64,000 nt of DNA. Source: Frigoribacterium sp. CG_9.8. Lineage in GTDB: Bacteria; Actinomycetota; Actinomycetes; Actinomycetales; Microbacteriaceae. Below, one piece after another: positions 35,911 to 46,159 of this stretch (the first letter of the stretch is position 1; the number at the start of each line of letters is the position of its first letter). The stretch covers positions 62,001-126,000 of the forward strand of contig NZ_JADOVH010000003.1 of NCBI RefSeq assembly GCF_015751965.1. Reading direction: 5' to 3'. A program made the position numbers and the translations under genes. Under the pieces are notes generated by a model. That model ran no database searches, was not told the DNA's origin, and worked only from the letters and a program-made list of their open reading frames with translations.

Positions 35911-35926
35911 GTAACAACGAAGAAAC
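35911..35926 (+). promoter_or_regulatory. GlnR-box-like site GTAAC-N6-GAAAC upstream of amt
   Basis: It matches the actinobacterial GlnR consensus gTnAc-n6-GaAAc exactly. It lies about 140 bp before the amt start. Nitrogen-limited activation of ammonium transport genes by GlnR is well known in actinobacteria. An imperfect palindrome, GGAAACA-cga-TGTTTACC (35879-35896), lies just upstream. Confidence 0.5.
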
Positions 35927-36064
35927 ACTTCAACACGCTTGCCGAAATATCCGCCGTTCAAACTACTGCCATCCCGAGACGCGGCTGCGATCCGGCGCCT
36001 GCTGCCGGGTGTCGGGCGAACCGCAACGCGGCACTCCCTTGGTTACAGAGAGGCACCCCCACCC

Positions 36065-37336
36065 ATGGTCGAATTATCGGTCCTTGCCGACGCCACAACT
36101 GACGGCATCACGTCAAACCTGAACTCGCTCTGGCTGCTCGTAGCCGCGGCTCTCGTGCTCATCATGACCCCCGGAGTCGCGTTCTTCTATGGCGGAATGG
36201 TGCGCGCGAAGAGCGTCATCAGCATGATGATGATGAGCTTCGGCGCAATGGGCCTCATCGGCGTGCTGTGGGTGCTCTACGGGTACGGGCTAGCGTTTGG
36301 GCCGCCGCTGATCGGCGGCTGGCTCGGTAACCCCTCCGGGCTCTTTGGACTGGGCAAGCTCGTCGGAATCGGCAAAGGTGGGGCAATGACTCCAGACCTT
36401 CCCGGTCTCGCCTTCGCCGGCTTCCAAGCCACCTTCGCGATCATCACTGTTGCGCTAATTTCTGGTGCCATCGCGGACCGCGCCAAATTCGGTGCCTGGA
36501 TGGTCTTCGCCGGTGTGTGGGCGACCATCGTCTACTTCCCAGTCGCATATTGGGTGTTCAACCTGGGCGACGGCTGGGCTGCGTTCGGACTCAAGGTCAA
36601 CGATTTCGCCGGCGGGACGGCGGTTCACATCAACGCCGGCGCGGCCGGCCTCGCCCTCGCGCTTGTCTTGGGTAAACGGGTCGGCTTCCGCAAGGGCATA
36701 TCGAAGCCACACAACGTGCCGCTGACCCTGCTCGGCGCGGCGCTGCTCTGGTTCGGCTGGTTCGGATTCAACGCCGGCTCCGAGGCTGCAGTCGACGGCG
36801 TCGCCGCCATCGCCTGGATCAACACATTGGTGGCTCCGTCCGCCGCTATTCTCGGCTGGTTGATCGTTGAACGGATCAAGGACGGTAAGCCGACTTCCAT
36901 CGGTGCCGCGTCCGGGGCCGTGGCGGGACTGGTCGCGATCACCCCGGCCTGCAACATTCTGACCCCGGGTTGGGCCATTGTGCTCGGTATCCTTGCCGGC
37001 GCAGTCTGTGCCCTCGCCATTGATCTCAAGTTCAAGCTCGGCTTCGATGACTCGCTGGATGTTGTCGGCATCCACCTGGTCGGTGGTTTGCTCGGCACTC
37101 TCTACGTCGGTATTTTCGGCAGCGGAATCGGCTTCATCGACACCGGAAGCTTGAAGCAGCTGAGCGTGCAGGCGATCGCCGGATTCGGTATCGGGATCTA
37201 CTCGTTCGTTCTTGCCTGGATCATCGGTATGGTCATTCAAAAGACCATGGGCTTCCGCATTACCAACGAGGATGAGGTCGCTGGTGTCGACACCATCGTG
37301 CACGGTGAAGAGGGGTACGCGCTCGAGACCGTTTAG
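36065..37336 (+). CDS. amt: Ammonium transporter
   Basis: 423-residue Amt/MEP/Rh channel with 11 predicted transmembrane helices, forming a trimer for ammonium uptake. The twin pore histidines are present in AVHINAG (near residue 185) and VVGIHLVGG (near 335). An FYGGMVRAKS motif follows TM1. No glnK/glnD follows, unlike many amt loci; a diverged Amt-like paralogue follows instead. The ATG at 36065 is preferred over frame-open codons upstream because AGAGAGG precedes it and the first helix begins soon after. A GlnR-like box lies in the 270-bp upstream gap. Confidence 0.95.
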   Translation: MVELSVLADATTDGITSNLNSLWLLVAAALVLIMTPGVAFFYGGMVRAKSVISMMMMSFGAMGLIGVLWVLYGYGLAFGPPLIGGWLGNPSGLFGLGKLVGIGKGGAMTPDLPGLAFAGFQATFAIITVALISGAIADRAKFGAWMVFAGVWATIVYFPVAYWVFNLGDGWAAFGLKVNDFAGGTAVHINAGAAGLALALVLGKRVGFRKGISKPHNVPLTLLGAALLWFGWFGFNAGSEAAVDGVAAIAWINTLVAPSAAILGWLIVERIKDGKPTSIGAASGAVAGLVAITPACNILTPGWAIVLGILAGAVCALAIDLKFKLGFDDSLDVVGIHLVGGLLGTLYVGIFGSGIGFIDTGSLKQLSVQAIAGFGIGIYSFVLAWIIGMVIQKTMGFRITNEDEVAGVDTIVHGEEGYALETV

Positions 37337-37363
37337 TCTGCCGCACAGTGAGCACCACGACTT

Positions 37364-37401
37364 GAGATGGGGCGTCGACCTTCGGGTCAGCGCCCCATCT
37401 C
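37364..37401 (+). terminator. Strong hairpin terminator after amt
   Basis: AGATGGGGCG pairs with CGCCCCATCT, and an inner GACC-TTCG-GGTC hairpin caps it with a UUCG loop. No long T-run follows, which is common in high-GC actinobacteria. Confidence 0.75.
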
Positions 37402-37461
37402 TGCATCCCCCTAGTCTTGGCTGCGAAGCGTCGCAGTGGCGGCCGGAGAGGCAGGTGTGCC

Positions 37462-38496
37462 ATGGATGCTGTGGGCCTGGGGTTCAGCGCACTGGCTACC
37501 GTGTCGATCCTTGCCGTCTCCGGCCTTCTCGCTGTCTCCGGCCTTCTCGACTCTGTGGAGAAGCATCGCCCTGCAGGAGGCTCCACCCGCGCCATTCTTA
37601 CCGCCGTCCTCGGCGGGTCTGTGGTTGTGCTGGCCTACCTCCTGCGGCTGCTGGCTCTACCTGTGCTCCTTATGGGACCGGTCGTGGCTCTTGCGGCGTT
37701 ATTAGCGATCCTCGCCAGCTCTGTGTCAGGCCACGAATCCACCCCACGAAGACTTGCCATCGCTGCAGCCTCGACAATTTTTGTGTTTTTGCCCGTTGCC
37801 GCAGCTGTTTTCTCCACCTCGTTCGACCCCTTCGGGACGCGAATTGGCGTGATTGATTTCGGAGGAGCAGTTCCTACCCTGGTCGTCGGTGGGGGGCTCG
37901 CGCTCGGTCTGAGCCTGATCCGCGCCCCTTCCACGGGCCCCGCCCGAAAACTTCCCGACGCACGGAGGATGCTCATCCTCGCGATCCTGGCCTGGATTGC
38001 CTGCGTGGGCTGGATGGTCGGACTCGAATTGGCCGCGGACGATATGGTGCCAATCATCGTGGCCAGCGCAGTCGTGACGCCCCCGATGGCCGCTGTCGCA
38101 GCATCTGTCGTCGAGCGCCTCCGCTTCAGCCGTACGACGGCCTCGGGGATGGTCACGGGTCTCGTCACAGGCATAGCTGCTGCAGTACCTGCCTGTGCGT
38201 TCGTCACCGCACCACTCGCCGCCGTGATCGGGCTCATCGTCGGAGCAGTCGGCGGCGTTCTCCCGCGCGGGATGCGTCGTTCGCTAGCCGGATTCATTGT
38301 GGTCGGCGCCGCCATCGGTACCGTGCTGGTAGGCGTCTTCGGCACGAACATCGGGTATCTCTACACGGGGCAGCCTGAGTTGGTCGTGAGCCAGCTGTCG
38401 ATCACGCTCGTGGCTGCCGCCGGCGGGATTTCGCTTGGCGTGGCGATCGGTTGGCTGTTTCGGCGGTGGCCCCAGAAAGCCGAGGTGACCCGGTGA
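37462..38496 (+). CDS. Amt-like membrane protein without the pore histidines
   Basis: 344-residue polytopic membrane protein with about 10 hydrophobic segments. It aligns with the adjacent amt over three blocks: RIGVIDFGGAVPTLVVGGG against its KVNDFAGGTAVHINAG; the VERLRF to AVPACAFVTAP stretch against VERIKD to ITPACNILTPG; and LAGFIVVGAAIGTVLVGVFG against VVGIHLVGGLLGTLYVGIFG. Both twin-histidine positions are replaced (about Leu140, and Ile near residue 275). It cannot use the standard Amt conduction mechanism and may be a sensor, a partner or a decayed duplicate. Residues 18-29 contain a duplicated AVSGLL. The ATG at 37462 follows AGG at 7 nt. Confidence 0.75.
   Translation: MDAVGLGFSALATVSILAVSGLLAVSGLLDSVEKHRPAGGSTRAILTAVLGGSVVVLAYLLRLLALPVLLMGPVVALAALLAILASSVSGHESTPRRLAIAAASTIFVFLPVAAAVFSTSFDPFGTRIGVIDFGGAVPTLVVGGGLALGLSLIRAPSTGPARKLPDARRMLILAILAWIACVGWMVGLELAADDMVPIIVASAVVTPPMAAVAASVVERLRFSRTTASGMVTGLVTGIAAAVPACAFVTAPLAAVIGLIVGAVGGVLPRGMRRSLAGFIVVGAAIGTVLVGVFGTNIGYLYTGQPELVVSQLSITLVAAAGGISLGVAIGWLFRRWPQKAEVTR
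37515..37550 (+). repeat. 18-bp in-frame tandem duplication in the Amt-like gene
   Basis: GTCTCCGGCCTTCTCG is repeated at an 18-bp interval, encoding VSGLLA then VSGLLD in the first membrane helix. The near-identical DNA suggests a recent slippage event. Confidence 0.7.
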
Positions 38497-38565
38497 TCGC
38501 TGGGCCTGATCGTTCAGCGCCCCGGCGGAAGCACACGATTGGGGGATAGCCCGGGTGGCTCCGAG

Positions 38566-39468
38566 CTAACGTTCCATCATGCTGCGGGCTATGAGAGCCC
38601 GCGCCGCAGTGCCCTCGGGAATCGGCAGGATCGGGAACACGTGGATCATCCCCGGCATCTCGTGATAATCGATCGTGAGGCCGGCGGCTCTGGCGAGACC
38701 CATGAATTTCGTCGCATCCGCGTTCAGGATGTCCCTGGTCCCGCTGAACATTGTGAGGGGGCCGAGCCCGCGGAGGTCGCCATAGAGCGGACTGACCAGG
38801 GAATTTGTTTCCGAAAGTGGGCCGCGATAGACGCCACCGGCAAAATGCGAACCGGGCACGGCGAGCCAGGGGTCACGGGGTGCGATAACCGCGAGTTGGG
38901 GATCGGTGCCGGTGATGTCGAGCCAGGGGGAAATCAGTACGGTGCGGTGCGGGGCCGCACTGCCTCGGTCGCGCAGCTGCATTGCCACGGCAAGTGCCAT
39001 CCCACCTCCGGCTGAATCTCCGAGAAGACTGGTGTTTTCCGCACCGACTTCCGCGATAAGCCCGGCGGCAAGATCAGTCGCTTTCGGCACGATGGTCTCG
39101 GCCGTCTCGGCTGGGGCCAGCGGATAAATCGGTACGAGGAATCGCGTGTTTGTTTCTATGGCGAGCCTCGCCACGAACAGCCAGTGCTGCAGTGCGATCT
39201 CGAAGACGTAGCATCCGCCGTGGAGGTACAGGGCACGGCGGGCGGGGGCGGAACCCTTCGGGCTGATCTCGTAGACAGTCCAGCCCGCGATCGTGTGTTC
39301 TCGCACGTCGACCAGCCGTGAAAGCCGTGCCGGGGGGCGTGATTTCGGAGCTCGGCCGGCGGCCTGCCGTGCCAGTGTCTGCCGCATCGCCTCGGCGGAA
39401 GAGAACACGTGCTTGGATCCGCGAATGGTCATGACCGCTGGCATGAGACGGCTGGCGAGACTCTGCAT
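38566..39468 (-). CDS. Alpha/beta hydrolase, hormone-sensitive-lipase family
   Basis: 300-residue esterase/lipase. The oxyanion motif HGG is in LYLHGGCYVFE near residue 80, the nucleophile is in LLGDSAGGGMA near 150, Asp in SGTRDILN and His in MPGMIHVFP near the C-terminus. It probably hydrolyses short to medium acyl esters; the substrate is unknown. The ATG at 39468 is 6 nt from a TATGCT hexamer and 22 bp from the divergent DUF2071 start. Frame-open sequence further upstream lies inside that neighbour. Confidence 0.88.
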   Translation of the reverse strand: MQSLASRLMPAVMTIRGSKHVFSSAEAMRQTLARQAAGRAPKSRPPARLSRLVDVREHTIAGWTVYEISPKGSAPARRALYLHGGCYVFEIALQHWLFVARLAIETNTRFLVPIYPLAPAETAETIVPKATDLAAGLIAEVGAENTSLLGDSAGGGMALAVAMQLRDRGSAAPHRTVLISPWLDITGTDPQLAVIAPRDPWLAVPGSHFAGGVYRGPLSETNSLVSPLYGDLRGLGPLTMFSGTRDILNADATKFMGLARAAGLTIDYHEMPGMIHVFPILPIPEGTAARALIARSMMER

Positions 39469-39474
39469 CCGGCA

Positions 39475-39484
39475 AGCATAGGCT
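39475..39484. promoter_or_regulatory. Overlapping divergent -10 elements (TATGCT minus, TAGGCT plus)
   Basis: The minus -10 (39475-39480) and plus -10 (39479-39484) share TA at 39479-39480. Each ends 6 nt before a start codon (39468 minus ATG, 39491 plus GTG). The geometry is identical to 30000-30009. Confidence 0.55.
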
Positions 39485-39490
39485 GGCGCT

Positions 39491-40273
39491 GTGGAGTCAA
39501 TCTCGCAGATCGCACCAATTCTTCCCGGGCGCCCGGTTCTCCAGCAGTTTTGGGCCGATTTGACCTTTGTGCACTGGAGAGTGGATGCGTCGGTCATCGC
39601 TCCGCTTCTGCCGTCCGGAATCGTCCCCGACGTCTTCGACGGCAGCTCCTGGGTGGGACTCATTCCGTTCCGGATGGTCGGATCCGCGTTCTTCGGTGGA
39701 CCAGCTGTGCCCTACTTCGGTACCTTCACCGAGGTTAATGTGCGGCTCTACGGAGTAGACGAGTTCGGTCGGCGCGGGGTCGTGTTCGCTTCCCTCGAGG
39801 CCTCGCGGCTCGCCGCGGTGATTGCGGCACGCACGGTCTTCGGGCTCCCGTACTTCTGGGCAGCCGCCGATTTCAGCCATGACGGTCTCGATTATCGCTA
39901 CGTGAGTAAGCGCATCGGCGGCGGTGGACCGACCACGAAGATCGTGAGTCGGGCATCCGCAGTTGCGGTGGTCGACGACCCGCTAGCCGACTTCCTCACC
40001 GCCCGATGGAGGTTGTTCGTCGGACGCGGCGGCAAGACTGCTGTGCAGGCGAATCAGCATGGCGCGTGGCCACTGGTCACCGCCGAGCTCCTCGAACTCG
40101 ACGATGAACTCCTCGCCGCAGCCGGACTACCCGGAATCGCGGATCGAGCACCGGATTCCGTGCTCTTCTCACCGGGGGTTCTCACGCAGTTCAGCGGCGC
40201 CCAGCCACTGGTTATGCCGACGAGCCGGCGACTATCGGCCCCGGGACCTGCGGCGACCTCCAGCAGTCCCTGA
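39491..40273 (+). CDS. DUF2071 (YqjF-like) protein
   Basis: 260-residue member of the DUF2071/YqjF family, structurally related to acetoacetate decarboxylase. Family segments include WRVDASVIAPLLPSGIVPDVFDGSSWVGLIPFRM and GRRGVVFASLEASRLAAV, FGLPYFWA, and later a basic region with TARWRLFVGR. The activity is not established. The GTG start is 6 nt from TAGGCT. The 3' end faces the tRNA-Val(CAC) gene. Confidence 0.85.
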   Translation: MESISQIAPILPGRPVLQQFWADLTFVHWRVDASVIAPLLPSGIVPDVFDGSSWVGLIPFRMVGSAFFGGPAVPYFGTFTEVNVRLYGVDEFGRRGVVFASLEASRLAAVIAARTVFGLPYFWAAADFSHDGLDYRYVSKRIGGGGPTTKIVSRASAVAVVDDPLADFLTARWRLFVGRGGKTAVQANQHGAWPLVTAELLELDDELLAAAGLPGIADRAPDSVLFSPGVLTQFSGAQPLVMPTSRRLSAPGPAATSSSP

Positions 40274-40300
40274 GCCTCTCATCAGTGCCAGGAAGTTGTG

Positions 40301-40373
40301 TGGGCGATACCGGACTCGAACCGATGACCTCTTCGGTGTGAACGAAGCGCGCTACCAACTGCGCCAATCGCCC
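40301..40373 (-). tRNA. tRNA-Val (anticodon CAC)
   Basis: 73-nt cloverleaf read on the minus strand. Acceptor GGGCGAT pairs with ATCGCCC. The anticodon arm is CTTCG-TTCACAC-CGAAG, giving CAC for the GUG codon. The T arm has TTCGAGT. CCA is not encoded. Confidence 0.95.
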
Positions 40374-40494
40374 TGACTCGCCAATACTGCCATATCTGGC
40401 GAGGGTCCACGTCGCCACGCCGGACCGTCATATGGTTTGGTGAGACCTCGAGCATCGGATAGAGTCAGGGACGCACACAGAAATGTGAGCAGTT

Positions 40495-40566
40495 GCGGAT
40501 GTGGCGCAGTGGTAGCGCATCACCTTGCCAAGGTGAGGGTCGCGAGTTCGAATCTCGTCATCCGCT
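40495..40566 (+). tRNA. tRNA-Gly (anticodon GCC)
   Basis: 72-nt cloverleaf. Acceptor GCGGATG pairs with CATCCGC. The anticodon arm is TCACC-TTGCCAA-GGTGA, giving GCC. The T loop is TTCGAAT. CCA is not encoded. Confidence 0.95.
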
Positions 40567-40612
40567 CGAGTGGAATTGTTTGCACTGTATTTGACACGAA
40601 AGTGTCAGGCGC

Positions 40613-40683
40613 GGTGGCGTGGCCGAGAGGCGAGGCAGCGGCCTGCAAAGCCGTCCACACGGGTTCAAATCCCGTCGCCACCT
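40613..40683 (+). tRNA. tRNA-Cys (anticodon GCA)
   Basis: 71-nt cloverleaf. Acceptor GGTGGCG pairs with CGCCACC. The anticodon loop CTGCAAA gives GCA. The T loop is TTCAAAT. CCA is not encoded. Confidence 0.95.
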
Positions 40684-40712
40684 CAAGTAATAAAATAATT
40701 TCATACCGATTT

Positions 40713-40784
40713 GAGCGATTGGCGCAGCGGTAGCGCGCTTCCCTGACACGGAAGAGGTCGCTGGTTCGATCCCAGTATCGCTCA
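40713..40784 (+). tRNA. tRNA-Val (anticodon GAC)
   Basis: 72-nt cloverleaf. Acceptor GAGCGAT pairs with ATCGCTC. The anticodon arm is CTTCC-CTGACAC-GGAAG, giving GAC for GUC/GUU. It is the last of a Gly-Cys-Val cluster and is followed by an intrinsic terminator. Confidence 0.95.
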
Positions 40785-40792
40785 CAAGAAAA

Positions 40793-40815
40793 GCCCCGGT
40801 CAGCCGGGGTTTTTT
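40793..40815 (+). terminator. Intrinsic terminator of the tRNA Gly-Cys-Val operon
   Basis: CCCCGG (40794-40799) and CCGGGG (40804-40809) flank a TCAG loop, followed by six T residues at 40810-40815. This is a classical rho-independent terminator. Confidence 0.9.
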
Positions 40816-40932
40816 CTGCTCAAAAACATCGTGCGAGAGCCGAGCCACATCCATTGCCCGGTCACGCAGTCTCCGCGAAGACAGCGCTGTTGTTTGCGGG
40901 AGCCGCTGGATGCGGATCAGCGCGATCCCAAT

Positions 40933-41718
40933 TCAGTCGCCGAGGGACGGTGCGCTGTGCTCACTTCGTTTGTCGAAACTGGGGAATTGAATGTTTGCGC
41001 TCACGGATAACCAGTAACGCCGGATGGTCGGTTGCACTTCGGGTGCCAAGAGTAAATTCGGAATCAGCTGCCACGAACCAGCAGAATCCGGCACTTCCTG
41101 AAGAACCGTTCCGCTGGTGTGGATCTCTATCGACTCCGTAGCCTCGGCGTCGTTTGGACCGCGGTGCCAGAGTCCAAATATGTGGGGCTTAGCCGATTCG
41201 CCGTTCGTGGGCGCCTGTGCCAGTTCGACCCACTTCGCAACGGTGTGCGAAATCTGATAGCTCACCGAGATGTCGTTCCCCGGCAACAGTGCGTACCGCG
41301 TTCGTGAGACCCCGGCGACGGAAAACGCCTCGTCGTTGTAGGCGTGTAAATCCGCCATGCCCGGACCGTCGCTATGGACGGAAAAGCTGACGGTCGCCGC
41401 AATGCAGTGGTTGGCGTCTCTGGGAAGCTGAAAGCTCGCCTCCGGCCAGATTTGCTCAGTATTCCGGCCAGTGAGTCGGTCAACACGTGGATTTTGAGGT
41501 TCAGCGATCACCAGTAGCCGCGGGATTGCAGAATCGATCCGAGCAAGCTGAGTCTCTTGAAGAATCGCCTGGGAGATCCCGACCGCTGCCGCCGCTGCTT
41601 CCGCACCTTGCTTGGCCGCACCGACTGACTTCTTCGTCTGAATCGACTGATAGGCAATGACGATCGCCGACGCCGTAGTGGCGACTGCGCCGAGTACCGC
41701 CCAACTGTCTGTGGTCAT
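40933..41718 (-). CDS. Hypothetical protein with one N-terminal transmembrane helix
   Basis: 261 residues. I do not recognise the family. Residues 5-25 form a hydrophobic helix, with no cleavage site. An Ala/Gln/Lys-rich helix (about 26-60, possibly coiled-coil) follows, then a beta-rich region with scattered aromatic residues. The layout resembles membrane-tethered accessory proteins often found singly next to tRNA genes. It lies alone between the tRNA cluster and thrS, on the strand opposite to both, so it may be accessory. The ATG is 6 nt from a TAGTGT hexamer. Confidence 0.65.
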   Translation of the reverse strand: MTTDSWAVLGAVATTASAIVIAYQSIQTKKSVGAAKQGAEAAAAAVGISQAILQETQLARIDSAIPRLLVIAEPQNPRVDRLTGRNTEQIWPEASFQLPRDANHCIAATVSFSVHSDGPGMADLHAYNDEAFSVAGVSRTRYALLPGNDISVSYQISHTVAKWVELAQAPTNGESAKPHIFGLWHRGPNDAEATESIEIHTSGTVLQEVPDSAGSWQLIPNLLLAPEVQPTIRRYWLSVSANIQFPSFDKRSEHSAPSLGD

Positions 41719-41724
41719 GAGCCG

Positions 41725-41730
41725 ACACTA
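41725..41730 (-). promoter_or_regulatory. -10 hexamer TAGTGT for the leaderless hypothetical gene
   Basis: TANNNT on the minus strand, 6 nt before the ATG at 41718. Confidence 0.45.
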
Positions 41731-41903
41731 CCGGCTGCATACTTTTCGGAGATCAGTTTCCAGGCCCAGGCCCACTTCTCGGCGGCCCACTTCGCCCCGC
41801 CCGCTCGACACGAATGAGCGCACGCCCGGCGACGCTAAAGTTGACACACCGCCCGGCGAGTCACGCTCTCCGGGGTCCGCCCGACCCAAGGAGCACATCC
41901 GTC

Positions 41904-43922
<2,019 letters not shown>

Positions 43923-43924
43923 GA

Positions 43925-44494
43925 GTGCCAGACACTTACGGCCCCGATGATTTCGATGGTGTTGAGATTGAATCTTCGGTTGACTTTGCGGCAGTTCCCG
44001 ATGCCTTTCAGCGGCTGTGGACTCCGCATCGCCTCGTTTACATCACCGCGGGGCCGCAGCCGCACGCCGACGAATGCCCATTCTGCGTCGCACCGTCGCT
44101 GAGTGACGAGAAGGCCCTCATCGTCGCGCGCGGCGAGACGTGCTTCGTGCTGCTAAATCTTTTTCCATACAACGCCGGTCACTTGCTGGTCTGCCCCTAT
44201 CGCCACGTGGCGAGCTATGACGATGCAACGGGTGAAGAGGTGGCCGAAATGGGCGCGCTCACCCAAACGGCGATGCGGGTGTTGCGTGCGACGGCAAATT
44301 GTGACGGCTTCAATCTCGGCATGAACCAGGGCGGGATAGCCGGTGCGGGGATCGCCGAGCATCTCCACCAGCACATCGTTCCGCGTTGGGCGCAGGATTC
44401 CAACTTCTTTCCAATAATTGCGGGAACGAAGGCGATGCCGCGCCTTCTCGGCGACGTGCGCGCCGAGGTCGCGGAGAGCTGGCCGCACCCGTAA
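43925..44494 (+). CDS. HIT family protein
   Basis: 189-residue histidine-triad nucleotide hydrolase or transferase. The HIT motif is [10 protein letters not shown] near residue 140, preceded by [23 protein letters not shown] Cys-x2-Cys (ECPFC) near residue 55 suggests the zinc-binding AP4A-phosphorylase-like subgroup. The GTG follows the thrS stop closely, so the two are probably co-transcribed. Confidence 0.9.
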   Translation: MPDTYGPDDFDGVEIESSVDFAAVPDAFQRLWTPHRLVYITAGPQPHADECPFCVAPSLSDEKALIVARGETCFVLLNLFPYNAGHLLVCPYRHVASYDDATGEEVAEMGALTQTAMRVLRATANCDGFNLGMNQGGIAGAGIAEHLHQHIVPRWAQDSNFFPIIAGTKAMPRLLGDVRAEVAESWPHP

Positions 44495-44521
44495 CCGACC
44501 GTAATTCTCAGTCTCACCTGC

Positions 44522-44527
44522 TTAGAA
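44522..44527 (+). promoter_or_regulatory. -10 hexamer TAGAAT upstream of pdxS
   Basis: TANNNT hexamer between the HIT stop and pdxS. It would give a leader of about 40 nt ending in GAGAGGCGAGAA before the GTG at 44572. Confidence 0.45.
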
Positions 44528-44571
44528 TGAATCAGCAACGCGGCACCTGCGGGGCATCAGAGAGGCGAGAA

Positions 44572-45492
44572 GTGAACGACATCACCACCATCGAGAACAG
44601 CAGCAGCACCGAAAACTTTGGGTCAAGCCGCGTCAAACGTGGCTTCGCCGACATGCTCAAGGGAGGCGTCATCATGGACGTCGTCACCGCGAAGCAAGCA
44701 CGGATCGCCGAGGATTCCGGGGCCGTCGCGGTAATGGCTCTTGAGCGGGTTCCTGCGGACATCCGGGCACAGGGCGGTGTTGCTCGCATGAGTGACCTCG
44801 ACCTGATCGAGTCGATCATCGCCGAGGTCTCGATCCCCGTGATGGCCAAGACCCGCATCGGTCACTTTGTGGAGGCGCAGATTCTGCAGACCCTCAAGGT
44901 GGACTACATCGACGAATCCGAGGTGCTGTCGCCAGCGGATTACGCGAACCACATCGACAAGTGGCCCTTTACGGTTCCCTTCATCTGTGGTGCGACGAAC
45001 TTGGGTGAGGCTCTCCGCCGAATCAACGAAGGCGCAGCGATGATTCGCTCGAAGGGTGAGGCCGGCACGGGCGATGTCTCAGAGGCGACCAAGCACATCC
45101 GTACGATCACCTCGGAGATCCGCGCGCTCGCGGCCAAGTCGCACGACGAGCTGTATGTCTCGGCCAAGGAACTGCAGGCGCCCTACGAACTGGTCCTCGA
45201 GATTGCACGCACCGGCAAACTCCCGGTTGTGCTCTTCACCGCCGGGGGAGTTGCCACTCCTGCAGATGCCGCCATGCTCATGCAGCTTGGCGCGGATGGA
45301 GTCTTTGTGGGATCTGGAGTCTTCAAGTCGGGAAACCCAGAGGCCCGTGCCGCGGCCATCGTGAAGGCGACCACCTTCTACGATGACCCCTTTGTGGTCG
45401 CCTCCGCATGCCGTGGTCTCGGCGAAGCGATGGTCGGGATTAACGTGTCCGACCTGCCCGCACCGCACCGCCTGTCCGAACGTGGCTGGTAG
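44572..45492 (+). CDS. pdxS: Pyridoxal 5'-phosphate synthase, PdxS subunit
   Basis: 306-residue synthase subunit of the PdxS/PdxT complex. It builds PLP from ribose 5-phosphate, glyceraldehyde 3-phosphate and ammonia channelled from PdxT. The (beta/alpha)8 barrel motifs include [31 protein letters not shown] and [20 protein letters not shown]. Length is normal. The GTG was chosen by its GAGAGG ribosome-binding site. It overlaps pdxT by 11 bp. Confidence 0.96.
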   Translation: MNDITTIENSSSTENFGSSRVKRGFADMLKGGVIMDVVTAKQARIAEDSGAVAVMALERVPADIRAQGGVARMSDLDLIESIIAEVSIPVMAKTRIGHFVEAQILQTLKVDYIDESEVLSPADYANHIDKWPFTVPFICGATNLGEALRRINEGAAMIRSKGEAGTGDVSEATKHIRTITSEIRALAAKSHDELYVSAKELQAPYELVLEIARTGKLPVVLFTAGGVATPADAAMLMQLGADGVFVGSGVFKSGNPEARAAAIVKATTFYDDPFVVASACRGLGEAMVGINVSDLPAPHRLSERGW

Positions 45493-46084
45493 TTCGGCAC
45501 CGATAGTCGGTGTTCTTGCGCTCCAGGGCGATTTTCGCGAACACATCGCGATGCTCAAATCTTTGGGAGCGGACGCTCGTGCGGTTCGCCGTCCGGAAGA
45601 GCTCGCCCTGGTCGGCGGCCTCGTAATTCCGGGCGGCGAATCAAGTGTTATCGACAAGCTGTCTCGCATTTTCGGGTTAGCCGAACCCTTGAAGAGCGCC
45701 ATTCGCGCTGGCCTTCCGGTTTATGGAACCTGCGCCGGGCTCATCATGCTCGCCGACAGAGTGCTCGATGCCATTGCCGGGCAGCAGAGCCTCGGCGGTC
45801 TCGACATCTCTGTGCGTCGAAATGCCTTCGGATCTCAGCTGGACTCCTTCGAGACCAATCTGGATATCCCCGCGGTCGGTGTGACGCCGATGCACGCGGT
45901 ATTCATTCGCGCGCCTGTGGTCGAGCAAATCGGAGCGGGAGTCACCCCGCTCGCAACGCTCGCGGACGGTCGTGTTGTGGCCGTTGAACAGGGAAACCTT
46001 CTCGGGACAGCATTTCACCCCGAGATGACGGGTGATACCCGCTTCCACCAGTACTTTCTCGATCGGGTGCGCTCGATGGCCTGA
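45482..46084 (+). CDS. pdxT: Pyridoxal 5'-phosphate synthase glutaminase, PdxT subunit
   Basis: 200-residue class I glutaminase supplying ammonia to PdxS. The catalytic Cys is in [10 protein letters not shown] near residue 80 and the His/Glu pair in [16 protein letters not shown] near the end. The [11 protein letters not shown] segment forms the oxyanion region. The GTG start lies within the pdxS 3' end (11-bp overlap), so translation is coupled. Confidence 0.95.
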   Translation: MAGSSAPIVGVLALQGDFREHIAMLKSLGADARAVRRPEELALVGGLVIPGGESSVIDKLSRIFGLAEPLKSAIRAGLPVYGTCAGLIMLADRVLDAIAGQQSLGGLDISVRRNAFGSQLDSFETNLDIPAVGVTPMHAVFIRAPVVEQIGAGVTPLATLADGRVVAVEQGNLLGTAFHPEMTGDTRFHQYFLDRVRSMA

Positions 46085-46146
46085 GCCCGGCAGCACGTAG
46101 GTCGGGTGCGCTGCGGCATCCGACCGAGTGCCGCCGCTGTGCTGGC

Positions 46147-46152
46147 TAGAAT
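46147..46152 (+). promoter_or_regulatory. -10 hexamer TAGAAT for leaderless yebC
   Basis: TANNNT hexamer 7 nt before the yebC ATG at 46160. Confidence 0.5.
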
Positions 46153-46159
46153 GTTGAGC

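Noticed and set aside
40274-40932. Integrated element at the tRNA cluster
   Set aside because: No integrase gene and no repeated tRNA 3' end were found. Only the orphan gene at 40933 is unusual.
41719-41903. T-box or other leader riboswitch for thrS
   Set aside because: No T-box sequence, specifier hairpin or terminator/antiterminator pair was seen. The same applies upstream of alaS.
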